Shown here one piece after another: positions 17,991 through 26,647 of a DNA stretch of 61,913 bases. The position numbers and the translations under genes are program-made. The notes beneath the pieces were generated by a model. It was not told the DNA's origin, made no database searches, and worked only from the letters and a program-made list of their open reading frames with translations. The stretch's first letter is position 1; each line of letters opens with the position of its first letter. The stretch comes from an alpha proteobacterium SCGC AAA240-E13 (lineage in GTDB: Bacteria; Pseudomonadota; Alphaproteobacteria; Pelagibacterales; Pelagibacteraceae). Location: the NCBI GenBank assembly GCA_000504625.1, contig AZHR01000008.1, positions 1 through 61,913 of the forward strand, written 5' to 3'.

Positions 17991-18018
17991 AATATATTAA
18001 ATTTAATTAATTTTTCAA
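17991..18018 (-). promoter_or_regulatory. Putative nusA-operon promoter between metK and the hairpin
   Basis: On the minus strand TTGAAA (18018-18013) and TATATT (17996-17991) are separated by 16 bases. Both are close to sigma-70 consensus. Transcription from here would place the 24-base hairpin about 15-40 bases into the leader, ahead of nusA. AT-rich DNA yields such matches by chance, so confidence is moderate. Confidence 0.45.
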
Positions 18019-18021
18019 GAT

Positions 18022-19185
18022 CTACTTAGTAAAAAGATCTTTTTTATCAGTTTTTTCCCAAGAAAAAGAGCCATTGGCCCTCGGTTTTCTTCCAAAATGA
18101 CCGTAGGCTGCAGTACATTCGTATATAGGTTTATTTAAACCTAACATTTCTCTAATGCCTCTTGGGCTTAAATCAAAATTATTTTTTATCAAATTTTCAA
18201 CATGTTTATTTTTTTTTTCATCATCATCAAAAAGATCAACAAAGATTGACAAAGGTTTGGATACCCCAATAGCATATGCAAGTTGAATTAAACATTTCTT
18301 CGCAATTTTTGAAGCAACAACATTTTTTGCAATATATCTTGCGACATATGCGGCTGATCTGTCAACTTTACTTGGATCCTTTCCAGAAAAAGCTCCGCCG
18401 CCATGAGGCGCAGCTCCTCCATATGTATCAACTATGATTTTTCTACCTGTCAAACCTGCATCTCCATCAGGTCCTCCAATAATAAATTGACCCGTTGGAT
18501 TTACATAAAACTCCTCTTCTTTTAATCCTGTTAATAGTTCTTTTGGAAATGATTTTTTTAAATATGGCCGAACAATTTCCTTAACCTGAGACTGGTTAAC
18601 ATCTGGAGAGTGTTGAGTAGAAATTACAATTGATGTTACTTTTGTTGGTATTCCGTTTTCATACATCAATGTAACTTGACTTTTTGAGTCTGGCTCTAAT
18701 TTGTCCGCAATACCTTTTTTTCTATCAGCTGCCATTAATTCTAATATTTTATGGGAATAATAAATTGGTGCTGGCATTAAACTTTCAGTTTCATTACATG
18801 CATAACCAAACATTATACCTTGATCTCCAGCTCCTTCATCCTTATTACCTTTTGCATCAACCCCCATGGCTATATCTGACGATTGAGAATGTAGATGAAT
18901 TTCAATATCAGAATTTTTCCAATGAAATCCTTTTTGCTCATATCCAATATCTTTAATACATGCTCTAATTTTTTGTGTTAATTCATCTTTTTTTATTTCG
19001 GGCCCTCTTGTTTCTCCTGCCAAAACAACTTTATTTGTTGTTGCTAGAGTTTCACATCCTACTCTTGAAAAAGGTTCTTTTGCTAAATAAGTATCCACTA
19101 CCATATCAGATATACGATCACATACCTTATCAGGGTGACCTTCGGAAACAGATTCACTTGTAAAAAGATAATTTTTTCTCTTCAT
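18022..19185 (-). CDS. metK: S-adenosylmethionine synthetase
   Basis: Makes SAM from methionine and ATP. About 387 aa: NYLFTSESVSEGHPDKVCDRISD at the start (shown here only as family hallmark, ATP-binding), GAGDQGIMFGYA, and GGGAFSGKDPSKVDRS are all canonical. The ATG at 19185 gives MKRKNYLF; another in-frame ATG at 19194 is possible. Either start lies inside the 3' end of lnt, so there is no leader and no SAM riboswitch. trmB, usually next in alphaproteobacteria, is absent. Confidence 0.96.
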   Translation of the reverse strand: MKRKNYLFTSESVSEGHPDKVCDRISDMVVDTYLAKEPFSRVGCETLATTNKVVLAGETRGPEIKKDELTQKIRACIKDIGYEQKGFHWKNSDIEIHLHSQSSDIAMGVDAKGNKDEGAGDQGIMFGYACNETESLMPAPIYYSHKILELMAADRKKGIADKLEPDSKSQVTLMYENGIPTKVTSIVISTQHSPDVNQSQVKEIVRPYLKKSFPKELLTGLKEEEFYVNPTGQFIIGGPDGDAGLTGRKIIVDTYGGAAPHGGGAFSGKDPSKVDRSAAYVARYIAKNVVASKIAKKCLIQLAYAIGVSKPLSIFVDLFDDDEKKNKHVENLIKNNFDLSPRGIREMLGLNKPIYECTAAYGHFGRKPRANGSFSWEKTDKKDLFTK

Positions 19186-20740
19186 TTTTTTCAACTTTTT
19201 TAAAGTAAAAAATTAACAAAATATATAAGAAAATTATAAAAACAAAAACTTTATTTCCATATTTTGAAAAAATTGTTTTACTTTTATACATTGGCAAGCT
19301 AGCTACAATTGTACTTGCTTTATTAAATTCTGTTTTATGTAATATTCTACCATTGGGACTTATAAAAGCTGAAATTCCATTATTAGCAGATCTGGCGATG
19401 TAATTACCCTCTTCAATTGCTCTATAAATTGCCTTGTTAAAATGTTGATAGGGACCTATCGAATTGCCAAACCATCCATCTTCTGAAATATTCACAATCA
19501 AATCTACGTCTTGCTTTTTAATATTAATTTTACCTGAATAGATTATTTCATAACAAATTAGAGGCAACAATTTAAAATCATAAAATTTATTCTTAATATT
19601 TATTACATTTCTTTGTTTACCTTTGGAAAAGGATTTATATCCATATGTAATTTTTTTTAATCCTAATTTCTGAAAATATTTCTCCATTGGTAAAAATTCT
19701 CCGAATGGAACAAGTTTATTTTTATTATAATTACCGATTAGATTTAAATTATTATCTACAATCGCCAAAGAATTATAGACGCTTTCAATATTATTTCGAT
19801 ATTCCAAATTATTAATTCCAAGGATAATTAAATGTAAATTTGAAAATGACTCGTAAAATACTTGACGATATTTTTCTATCTCGCTTAAATATATAGACGA
19901 AAGCATTCCTTCTGGCCAAATGAAGATAGTTTTTTGATCAGCTTGTGGATTGCTTAATTCGATCAATTTTTTAATTGTTAAGTCATTATTTTCACTTTTA
20001 AGAAATTCTTTTAAATCAATATTTGGTGATATTATTTTTATTATAAAATCATGTTTCTCGATATTTTGTTCTTTATATTGTGATAAAATTTTAAATCCAT
20101 AAAAATAATTTGTAGCAAAAAGAATTAAAAAAAAGGAAAGGAACCAAAATTTTTTATTATATTTTGTCTTAACAAATAAAATAAAAGGTAAAGAAAAAAT
20201 AGTTATAGATATTAAGTTTAATGAATAAGTTCCAATAACAGAAATGACTTGGATTATTTCTAAAGACCATGACCAACTATATGCAATTAAATTCCATGGA
20301 AAACCACTTAGTATACTTCCACGTATAAATTCTAAAATTGAGAAAAATAGCGAAAAAAATAAAATAAAACTTATTTTTTTAGAAACAAATTTCTTAAGTA
20401 TTAATGTAACTATTCCATAAAAAATTGCTAGAAAAGCAGGAACTAAAATTATTGTAAAAGGAATTAAATATCTGAACATTTCCTCGTAGGTAAGAGAAAT
20501 TGAAATCCAATATAGACCGCTTAAAAAATAACCAAAACCAAAAAACCAACCTATAAGAAAAAAATATTTATTATTTAATTTAAATTTTTTTCCAACATTT
20601 AAAAGATATAAGAGAACAGGAAAAGTTAAAAAGTTTATAAAAATTAAATTGTAAGGTGAAAAACTAAAAGAGGTAAAAAAACCCAAAATAAAAGGAATAA
20701 AAAAAAAAATATTATTTTTATATTTAAATATCTGATTCAA
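19154..20740 (-). CDS. lnt: Apolipoprotein N-acyltransferase
   Basis: Inner-membrane enzyme that adds the third acyl chain to lipoproteins. 528 aa. The N-terminal half has about six hydrophobic segments (for example FFFIPFILGFFTSFSFSP). A periplasmic nitrilase-like domain follows with the catalytic triad E (IWPEGML), K (NKLVPFGEFLP) and C (LLPLICYEIIY). A final membrane segment ends the protein. It sits 10 bases after ybeY. The pair ybeY-lnt in the phoH cluster is widely conserved. Confidence 0.94.
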   Translation of the reverse strand: MNQIFKYKNNIFFFIPFILGFFTSFSFSPYNLIFINFLTFPVLLYLLNVGKKFKLNNKYFFLIGWFFGFGYFLSGLYWISISLTYEEMFRYLIPFTIILVPAFLAIFYGIVTLILKKFVSKKISFILFFSLFFSILEFIRGSILSGFPWNLIAYSWSWSLEIIQVISVIGTYSLNLISITIFSLPFILFVKTKYNKKFWFLSFFLILFATNYFYGFKILSQYKEQNIEKHDFIIKIISPNIDLKEFLKSENNDLTIKKLIELSNPQADQKTIFIWPEGMLSSIYLSEIEKYRQVFYESFSNLHLIILGINNLEYRNNIESVYNSLAIVDNNLNLIGNYNKNKLVPFGEFLPMEKYFQKLGLKKITYGYKSFSKGKQRNVINIKNKFYDFKLLPLICYEIIYSGKINIKKQDVDLIVNISEDGWFGNSIGPYQHFNKAIYRAIEEGNYIARSANNGISAFISPNGRILHKTEFNKASTIVASLPMYKSKTIFSKYGNKVFVFIIFLYILLIFYFKKVEKNEEKKLSFYK

Positions 20741-20750
20741 AACTGCTTCA

Positions 20751-21203
20751 TTAAAATATTTTCAAAATTTTATCTTCCATCTTTTTCATTGCTTTATAAT
20801 CTCTAACTTTTTTATGATTATATCCCAACAAATGCAAATATCCGTGGATCCACATTTTATCAAATTCTAAATAAAAGTTACTATCTTTTGATCTTCGATT
20901 GACTATTTCATAGCTTATAGCAATATCTCCTAAATAAATTTCTTCATTATTTTTTTTTTTTAAATCCATATCATCTAAATTTGGAAAAGACAAAACATCC
21001 GTTATTTTGTTTTTGCTTCTAAATTCTTTATTCAAATATTTCATTTTGGAATTGTCAGTTAATAAAATTGTCAATGAAAAACGTTTTTTTTTTAATGAGT
21101 TGAATTTTGAGATTTTTTTGATTTTTTTTTTAATATAGTTACTTGGATTTTTAATTTTTTTGTTCCATAATTTATTTTCTACTACCACACCGGCATTAAT
21201 CAT
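20751..21203 (-). CDS. ybeY: Endoribonuclease YbeY
   Basis: Metal-dependent RNase for 16S rRNA 3' maturation and ribosome quality control. About 150 aa. The zinc motif is HGYLHLLGYNH (usually HGxLHLxGYDH, here with Asn for Asp between the last Tyr and His). ITDVLSFP is the other signature. I favour the ATG at 21203 (MINAGVVVENKLWN), which aligns with the family's start and overlaps the phoH stop by 8 bases. Confidence 0.93.
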   Translation of the reverse strand: MINAGVVVENKLWNKKIKNPSNYIKKKIKKISKFNSLKKKRFSLTILLTDNSKMKYLNKEFRSKNKITDVLSFPNLDDMDLKKKNNEEIYLGDIAISYEIVNRRSKDSNFYLEFDKMWIHGYLHLLGYNHKKVRDYKAMKKMEDKILKIF

Positions 21204-22221
21204 CTTCGAAATCATTATATGCTTTTACAATTTTCGTAACCAGTGGATGTCTAACAACATCAGTATGATCAAAATCTACTACAGCTATTTCTTTTAAGTT
21301 TTTTAATATATTTTTTGATCTAACCAGCCCAGAATGATTTTTATTTATTAAATCAATTTGTGAAGCATCTCCATTTACAACAATTTTTGAATTTTCACCA
21401 ATTCGTGTTAAAAACATTTTAATTTGGATATCTGTAGCATTTTGTGCTTCATCAAGAATTGCAAATGAATTTTTTAAAGTTCTTCCTCTCATGAAAGCTA
21501 CGGGTGCTATTTCAATATCACCAATTTCTATTTTTTTTTGTATTTTTTCATAATCTAATAAATCATAAAGAGAATCATACAAAGGTCTAAGATATGGATC
21601 AACTTTATCTTTCATATCGCCAGGCAAAAAACCGAGTTTTTCTCCCGCTTCAACCGCTGGTCTTGATAAAATAATTCTATCAATTTTTTTTTCAAGAAGC
21701 ATTGTTAATGCCACTGCGACAGCTAAATATGTTTTTCCTGTTCCTGCAGGACCATTGGAAATTACAATATCATTTTCTTTTAAAGCTTTGACATAATCTT
21801 TCTGCTTTTTTGATCTTGGAATTACAGTTCGTTTATGTGTTTTAATTATATATTCTACTTGATGTAGATGATTGTTATTTTGTTCGTTTATCATAAATTT
21901 ATCCAACGATGAAATTACATCTTTTTTTTCGATTATACCATGCGTTTTAAATTGATAGGTTAAAAACTCTATAGCATTTCTAACTAATTCATTCGATTTT
22001 TGATTTCCTTTAACTATAATAGAATTACCACGAAAATAAATATTTGACTCACTCAATTTCTCTAATTCCCTTAAATTTGAGTCAAGTTCACCAACTACTC
22101 CCATTAAGATATTATTGTCTTTAAATACCAAGCTAATTGAATTGTTATCGGAGTAAACTGTCTTTAAATCTTTTCTAACTGAATTTAAATTATATTTTTC
22201 CACAGTATTATGCTGCTTCAA
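21196..22221 (-). CDS. phoH: PhoH-like ATPase (YbeZ)
   Basis: Cytoplasmic P-loop ATPase, partner of YbeY in the miaB-phoH-ybeY-lnt cluster. The frame is 341 aa. It has an N-terminal KH-like region and Walker A SNGPAGTGKTYLAVA. Walker B is SFAILDEAQNA, and KIVVNGDASQIDL follows. The frame opens with TTG at 22221, overlapping the miaB stop. A GTG at 22203, 4 bases past that stop, is an equally good start; no ATG fits. Confidence 0.93.
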   Translation of the reverse strand: MKQHNTVEKYNLNSVRKDLKTVYSDNNSISLVFKDNNILMGVVGELDSNLRELEKLSESNIYFRGNSIIVKGNQKSNELVRNAIEFLTYQFKTHGIIEKKDVISSLDKFMINEQNNNHLHQVEYIIKTHKRTVIPRSKKQKDYVKALKENDIVISNGPAGTGKTYLAVAVALTMLLEKKIDRIILSRPAVEAGEKLGFLPGDMKDKVDPYLRPLYDSLYDLLDYEKIQKKIEIGDIEIAPVAFMRGRTLKNSFAILDEAQNATDIQIKMFLTRIGENSKIVVNGDASQIDLINKNHSGLVRSKNILKNLKEIAVVDFDHTDVVRHPLVTKIVKAYNDFEDD

Positions 22222-23545
22222 ATTTATTTTTCATATGTTTACCAAATAAATTATTTTGATTTGAAGAAATGATCTTAACCTGAATCAGGTCTCCTGGACC
22301 ACACGACGTAGATTCAAAAATTATTGGTGTCATTTTTCTAGTTCTACCAAAATAACTATTTTGGTTTTTCAATTTATTTTCAACCAAAACTTCAATTTTT
22401 TTTTCTTTCAATTCTCTATTTTTTTTTAATTGTAAATTAGAGAGTTTATCTTGAATAATTTTCAGTCTATTTTTTGTAATATCGTTATGAATTTTTTGCA
22501 TTTTTGCAGCTGGTGTACCGGGTCTTGGGCTAAAAATAAACGAATAAGAATTAATAAATTCAACTTTTTTTACCAAATCCATAGTTTTTTCAAAGTCTGC
22601 ATCATTTTCCTCAGGATATCCAATAATAAAATCACTTGAAAAACCTATATTAGAATTAATTTTTTTTAATTTTTCGATAATTGAATAATAATATTTAACA
22701 TCATACTTTCTATTCATAAGTTTTAAAATTTTATCCGATCCACTTTGCACGGGTAAATGCAGAAAAGGCATAAGTTTTGAACAATTTTTAAAACAATCAA
22801 TTAAATCATTTGTCATATCTTTGGGATGAGAAGTGGTAAATCTTATTCGGATAAGATCTTTAATTTTTTCTAGGTCTAAAAGTAAATTTGATAATTTATA
22901 TTCTTTTCCATTTAATATGTAACGATACGCATTAACATTTTGTCCCAATAATATAATCTCTCTAGATCCTTTTTTTACTAAATTTTTTGCTTCATCAATT
23001 ATTTGTTTAGGAGGTCTCGAATATTCTGGTCCTCTAGTATAAGGTACTACACAAAAATTACAGAATTTATCACAACCCTCTTGAATAGTTAAAAAACTAG
23101 AAATTTTATTATTGTTATTTTTTATTTTTTTTAATTCGTCAAATTTTTTTACAACATCAAATTCTGTCAAATTAACTTTCTGTTTTGTTCTAGAATAATT
23201 CAAAATTTTATCATTAATTTTATGGTAAGATTGAGGACCTATTACCATATCAATATATGGGTTTCGCTTTAACATTTCTTCTGATTCTGCTTGCGCCACG
23301 CACCCCGCGACTATAACTAAAGGTTTTTTATTGTTTCTAAATTTTTTTTTCACTCTACCAATTTCAGAATAGACCTTTTCTGTAGCTTTATGTCTTATAT
23401 GACAGGTATTTAAAATATAGCATTCTGCATCAGTCTGATTATCTGTTTTTTCATACCCAATCGATTTAACCAAATCTAGAATACGATTAGAATCATATTC
23501 ATTCATTTGACATCCAAAAGTTTTTATAAAAATTTTTTTCGGCAA
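22208..23545 (-). CDS. miaB: tRNA-2-methylthio-N6-dimethylallyladenosine synthase MiaB
   Basis: Radical-SAM methylthiotransferase acting on A37 of tRNAs. 445 aa: the N-terminal UPF0004 domain carries cluster cysteines in KTFGCQMNEYDS, LNTCHIRHKA and VAGCVAQAE. The radical-SAM motif is CDKFCNFCVVPYTRG, and a TRAM domain ends the protein. It starts 2 bases after the fur stop. Confidence 0.96.
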   Translation of the reverse strand: MPKKIFIKTFGCQMNEYDSNRILDLVKSIGYEKTDNQTDAECYILNTCHIRHKATEKVYSEIGRVKKKFRNNKKPLVIVAGCVAQAESEEMLKRNPYIDMVIGPQSYHKINDKILNYSRTKQKVNLTEFDVVKKFDELKKIKNNNNKISSFLTIQEGCDKFCNFCVVPYTRGPEYSRPPKQIIDEAKNLVKKGSREIILLGQNVNAYRYILNGKEYKLSNLLLDLEKIKDLIRIRFTTSHPKDMTNDLIDCFKNCSKLMPFLHLPVQSGSDKILKLMNRKYDVKYYYSIIEKLKKINSNIGFSSDFIIGYPEENDADFEKTMDLVKKVEFINSYSFIFSPRPGTPAAKMQKIHNDITKNRLKIIQDKLSNLQLKKNRELKEKKIEVLVENKLKNQNSYFGRTRKMTPIIFESTSCGPGDLIQVKIISSNQNNLFGKHMKNKFEAA

Positions 23546-23547
23546 AT

Positions 23548-23964
23548 TTAATCTATTTCTTTTTTTTTAACTCCATAAAGTTCTAATTTATGGTCTATTA
23601 ACTTGTAACCTAATTTTTCAGCTACTATTTTTTGAAGTTTCTCAATTTCCTCATCAACAAATTCGATTATTTTTCCAGATTTTACATCAATTAAATGATC
23701 ATGATGACTTTCAGGTTGTTCTTCGTATCTTGCCTTTCCTCCTTTAAAATCATGTTTAGTTAATATTCCTATTTCTTCAAAAAGTTTTACAGTTCTATAA
23801 ACAGTTGCTATGCTAATTTTTGAATCAATTTTAGAAACTCTCTTGTACAACTCATCAACATCAGGGTGGTCATGGGAATTTGACATAGCCTGTGCAATCA
23901 ATTTTCTTTGATCTGTTAACTTCACACCTTTTTGTTTACATCTTTCTTCTATTGTAGCTAACAT
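23548..23964 (-). CDS. fur: Fur family metal-responsive regulator (Fur/Mur)
   Basis: Metal-dependent repressor of iron or manganese genes. 138 aa: winged helix (LTDQRKLIAQAMSN, ISIATVYRTVKLFEEIGIL) and dimerisation half with the metal ligands ESHHDHLIDVKSGKIIEF. It has no CxxC structural zinc site. This is a second Fur-family gene besides irr. In alphaproteobacteria the tsaB-rimI-fur-miaB neighbourhood is common; here rimI is missing. Whether it senses iron or manganese cannot be read from sequence. Confidence 0.92.
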   Translation of the reverse strand: MLATIEERCKQKGVKLTDQRKLIAQAMSNSHDHPDVDELYKRVSKIDSKISIATVYRTVKLFEEIGILTKHDFKGGKARYEEQPESHHDHLIDVKSGKIIEFVDEEIEKLQKIVAEKLGYKLIDHKLELYGVKKKEID

Positions 23965-23970
23965 TTTTTC

Positions 23971-24357
23971 TTACGTATATTCTAACTTATAAACTGGTTT
24001 AATCAAATTTTTTGTTAAATATCCTTTTTCATATAAAAAAATAATATCCATATAATTCTTATCTTTTAAATCGTCAGAATTAAATCCATACAAATTTAAT
24101 TTGTTTGTAATAGATAAACCTTTTGCTACTGCTATCGAGGTTCTAATTCCAGAAAAACTTCCAGGTCCTTGATTTACAAATAAATTGCTTAATTTACTCA
24201 AATTAATATTGTTTTGATTTAAAAAATCAAACAATAAAATAGAAAATTTTTCATAATTATTTTTACTACTTTCAAAAGATTGATTATAAGAATTATGATT
24301 AAAGTGTGAAAAAAAACAAATTTTATTCGAGGCTGCATCAATGACCAAAAAATTCAT
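23971..24357 (-). CDS. tsaB: tRNA threonylcarbamoyladenosine biosynthesis protein TsaB (compact form)
   Basis: ASKHA-fold partner of TsaD in t6A37 formation. N-terminal block MNFLVIDAASNK and the family signature NQGPGSFSGIRTSIAVAKGL are clear. At 128 aa it is far shorter than the E. coli protein (231 aa). It moves quickly from the signature to LIKPVYKLEYT, resembling the family's final PxYLR block, so most of the second lobe is gone. No frameshift is needed to explain the end. The start overlaps the divergent deacetylase gene by 17 bases. Confidence 0.85.
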   Translation of the reverse strand: MNFLVIDAASNKICFFSHFNHNSYNQSFESSKNNYEKFSILLFDFLNQNNINLSKLSNLFVNQGPGSFSGIRTSIAVAKGLSITNKLNLYGFNSDDLKDKNYMDIIFLYEKGYLTKNLIKPVYKLEYT

Positions 24358-25381
24358 TTTGATATATTTGCTAATGGTTATTTTTTTAAATTCAAATTCT
24401 TACAGTGAAAATAACAGATATTTTGAATTTGATAAGGGAATAATTGCACTCATGTATCATCGTTTTGATGAACATAAATACCCTTCCACTAACATTAAAA
24501 TGAATATTTTTAAAGAGCAAATTAATATTATAGAAAATAAAAAAATAAATTTTTTACATCCCAAAAATCTATATGAAGAAATTTTAAAACCCAACAAAGT
24601 AAAAAAAATTTTACTAACAATAGATGATGGATTTCAGTCATTCTATGAAAATGCATGGCCTTATTTGAAAGAAAAAAATATTCCTTTCATACTTTTTATT
24701 GCAACTGCAGATGTTGGAAAAAATGGATATATGAATTGGAAACAAATTAAAGACGTACTAAAAAGTGGGCTAGTAGTTATTGGAAACCACAGTCACACTC
24801 ATAATTACTTGGTAGATGAAAAAAAAGAAAATATTATTACAGATTTAGAAAAATCCATAAATCTTTTTAAAAAAAATTTAGGATATAGTCCAGAATATTT
24901 TTCTTATCCATTTGGAGAATATAGTTCCGATTTTAAAGAGATAGTAAAAAAGTACAATTTTAAATTAGCTTTTGGACAACATTCAGGAGTAATTGATTTA
25001 ACAAAAGATTATTTTGAATTACCAAGATTTCCTATCAATGAAAATTATGGAAAAATAGATAGATTCAAATTTTTAATAAATACGATACCTTTACAATTTA
25101 AGAAAATTTATCCAGAAAATAAATACCTTCAGTTAAGTGAAAATCCACCTAACGTAAAAATTATTTTTTTTGAAAAACAAAAAAATTTACAAAACATAAG
25201 TTGTTATTCCAACGAAGGTAATCGTTGGAGAAAATCAAAAATATATTTAGAGAATAAAAATACTTTAATTGTTAAAATTCAAGAAAAATTTACAACAGAA
25301 AGAGGAAGAATTAATTGCTCTATAAATGATAATGAAGGATGGAGATGGTTAGGAATACAATATGTTATTTCTGAATATTAA
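24341..25381 (+). CDS. Polysaccharide deacetylase (NodB-like), exported
   Basis: 346 aa with an N-terminal signal peptide (MTKKFILIYLLMVIFLN, cleavage near SYSEN). The NodB domain follows: IALMYHRF, LLTIDDGFQS with the catalytic/metal Asp pair, HSHTHNYL with the metal histidines, and YFSYPFGEYS. The C-terminal about 90 residues are uncharacterised. Probable substrate: an N-acetylated glycan such as peptidoglycan (inference). The start lies within tsaB on the other strand, so its promoter must be inside the tsaB coding region. Confidence 0.88.
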   Translation: MTKKFILIYLLMVIFLNSNSYSENNRYFEFDKGIIALMYHRFDEHKYPSTNIKMNIFKEQINIIENKKINFLHPKNLYEEILKPNKVKKILLTIDDGFQSFYENAWPYLKEKNIPFILFIATADVGKNGYMNWKQIKDVLKSGLVVIGNHSHTHNYLVDEKKENIITDLEKSINLFKKNLGYSPEYFSYPFGEYSSDFKEIVKKYNFKLAFGQHSGVIDLTKDYFELPRFPINENYGKIDRFKFLINTIPLQFKKIYPENKYLQLSENPPNVKIIFFEKQKNLQNISCYSNEGNRWRKSKIYLENKNTLIVKIQEKFTTERGRINCSINDNEGWRWLGIQYVISEY

Positions 25382-25390
25382 ATTTAAATT

Positions 25391-26647
25391 TTATAGATTA
25401 ATTTCTTTTCTTAAACCAATTGAAAGAAGTTCTGCTTTATCGAAATCTGAAAGAGAATTTTTTTTAATTGTTAATTCCAATTTTTTTGTATAAGTTTTTC
25501 CTGTTGCAGCGTATTTATCTAAATATTCTGTCAATTTTAATCCATTTATTTTTTCATTTCGACTTCTTAAATTTGCCCTTGCTTCTCTAAATTTCTTATA
25601 ACCACTATGAGTGTTTAAATTTTTCTTATATGCTTTGACAGATGCTGTTAAAATTTTAAATTGCATAACTTTATGTTTGCCATCTTCATTATCTAAAGGT
25701 TCCAATCCTTTTCCAGAATAAGTCCATTGACCATATAAGGCATTACCTTCTAATGCAAATCTTGAAGTTCCCCATCCACTTTCTATTGCAGCCTGGGCAA
25801 TAGCCAAAGATACTGGAATAATATCCATTCTTATTTTTAATTCCGAAATATCAGAATTATTTATTTTGTATTCTTTAAATTTCCATTTTATCCAATTTTT
25901 ATCTTGTTTGCTGTTGGATTTTTTAGCAAGTAACTCGAATAATTTTGTTCTATCTTTTTCTATTCTATTATTTTCTTGTAAAATTAGCGGAAGAATTATC
26001 TTAATAAACAATTCTTTTCTTTCCTTGGTGTCTTCAATCAACGATATATCTTTAGGAAGTAACGAAATATAAAATGGTTTAACTTTTTTACCTTTTCTAA
26101 TTTTAGATAGATCATAATCATGATCTTCAAACAAAGAAGCTACAACAGACGCACTTAAACTAACTTTGTTATCCGAAGTATCTTCTTCTTTAAATTTTAT
26201 TACGGTTTCAACAAATTCTTCTAAATCTTCTTCAATAATGAGTGATTTTTTTTTGTTTTTTTTTAGTATTTTATCAATAGTATCATTTCTATATCTAGCA
26301 ACTTCATCTTTATTTTTCCACATACCAGAATCAATTTTATGAAAATTTTCGATTAAGTATGGCACTCCACCAAAAAAGCCTATAACAATTACGGTAACAG
26401 CCAAAGTATAAAATAATTGGTGTAAGTATTTGTTTCTTAAAATTATCAGTCGACCAATTTTTGAAAGGCTTTTTTTTGAAGGAAGTTTAACTTTGTTCTT
26501 TATTAAAATAAGTTCTATCTGGGAATTAGTTAATCTCTTGGCACTTTTAAAATAGTTTTTAATTTCTACTATTCCATAGAATTTCGCTAACTGAATAAGC
26601 TGTTTTCTATAATTTATTGGATGTGTTTTTTGCCTTTTAATTTTCAT
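25391..26647 (-). CDS. Bax-like N-acetylglucosaminidase, membrane-anchored
   Basis: 418 aa. A basic cytoplasmic N-terminus (about 1-75) resembling a winged-helix-sized region is followed by a membrane segment (about 80-100, YTLAVTVIVIGFFGGVPYLI). The periplasmic glucosaminidase domain has VSLAIAQAAIESGWGTSRFA with the catalytic glutamate, then GNALYGQWTY and YKKNLNTHSGYKKFREAR. Homologues (Bax) cleave peptidoglycan. The start overlaps the nfu-like gene by 11 bases. It is convergent with the deacetylase, giving two cell-wall genes tail to tail. Confidence 0.85.
   Translation of the reverse strand: MKIKRQKTHPINYRKQLIQLAKFYGIVEIKNYFKSAKRLTNSQIELILIKNKVKLPSKKSLSKIGRLIILRNKYLHQLFYTLAVTVIVIGFFGGVPYLIENFHKIDSGMWKNKDEVARYRNDTIDKILKKNKKKSLIIEEDLEEFVETVIKFKEEDTSDNKVSLSASVVASLFEDHDYDLSKIRKGKKVKPFYISLLPKDISLIEDTKERKELFIKIILPLILQENNRIEKDRTKLFELLAKKSNSKQDKNWIKWKFKEYKINNSDISELKIRMDIIPVSLAIAQAAIESGWGTSRFALEGNALYGQWTYSGKGLEPLDNEDGKHKVMQFKILTASVKAYKKNLNTHSGYKKFREARANLRSRNEKINGLKLTEYLDKYAATGKTYTKKLELTIKKNSLSDFDKAELLSIGLRKEINL

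Noticed and set aside
18022..19200. SAM riboswitch upstream of metK
   Set aside because: metK starts inside lnt, leaving no leader in which a riboswitch could fold.
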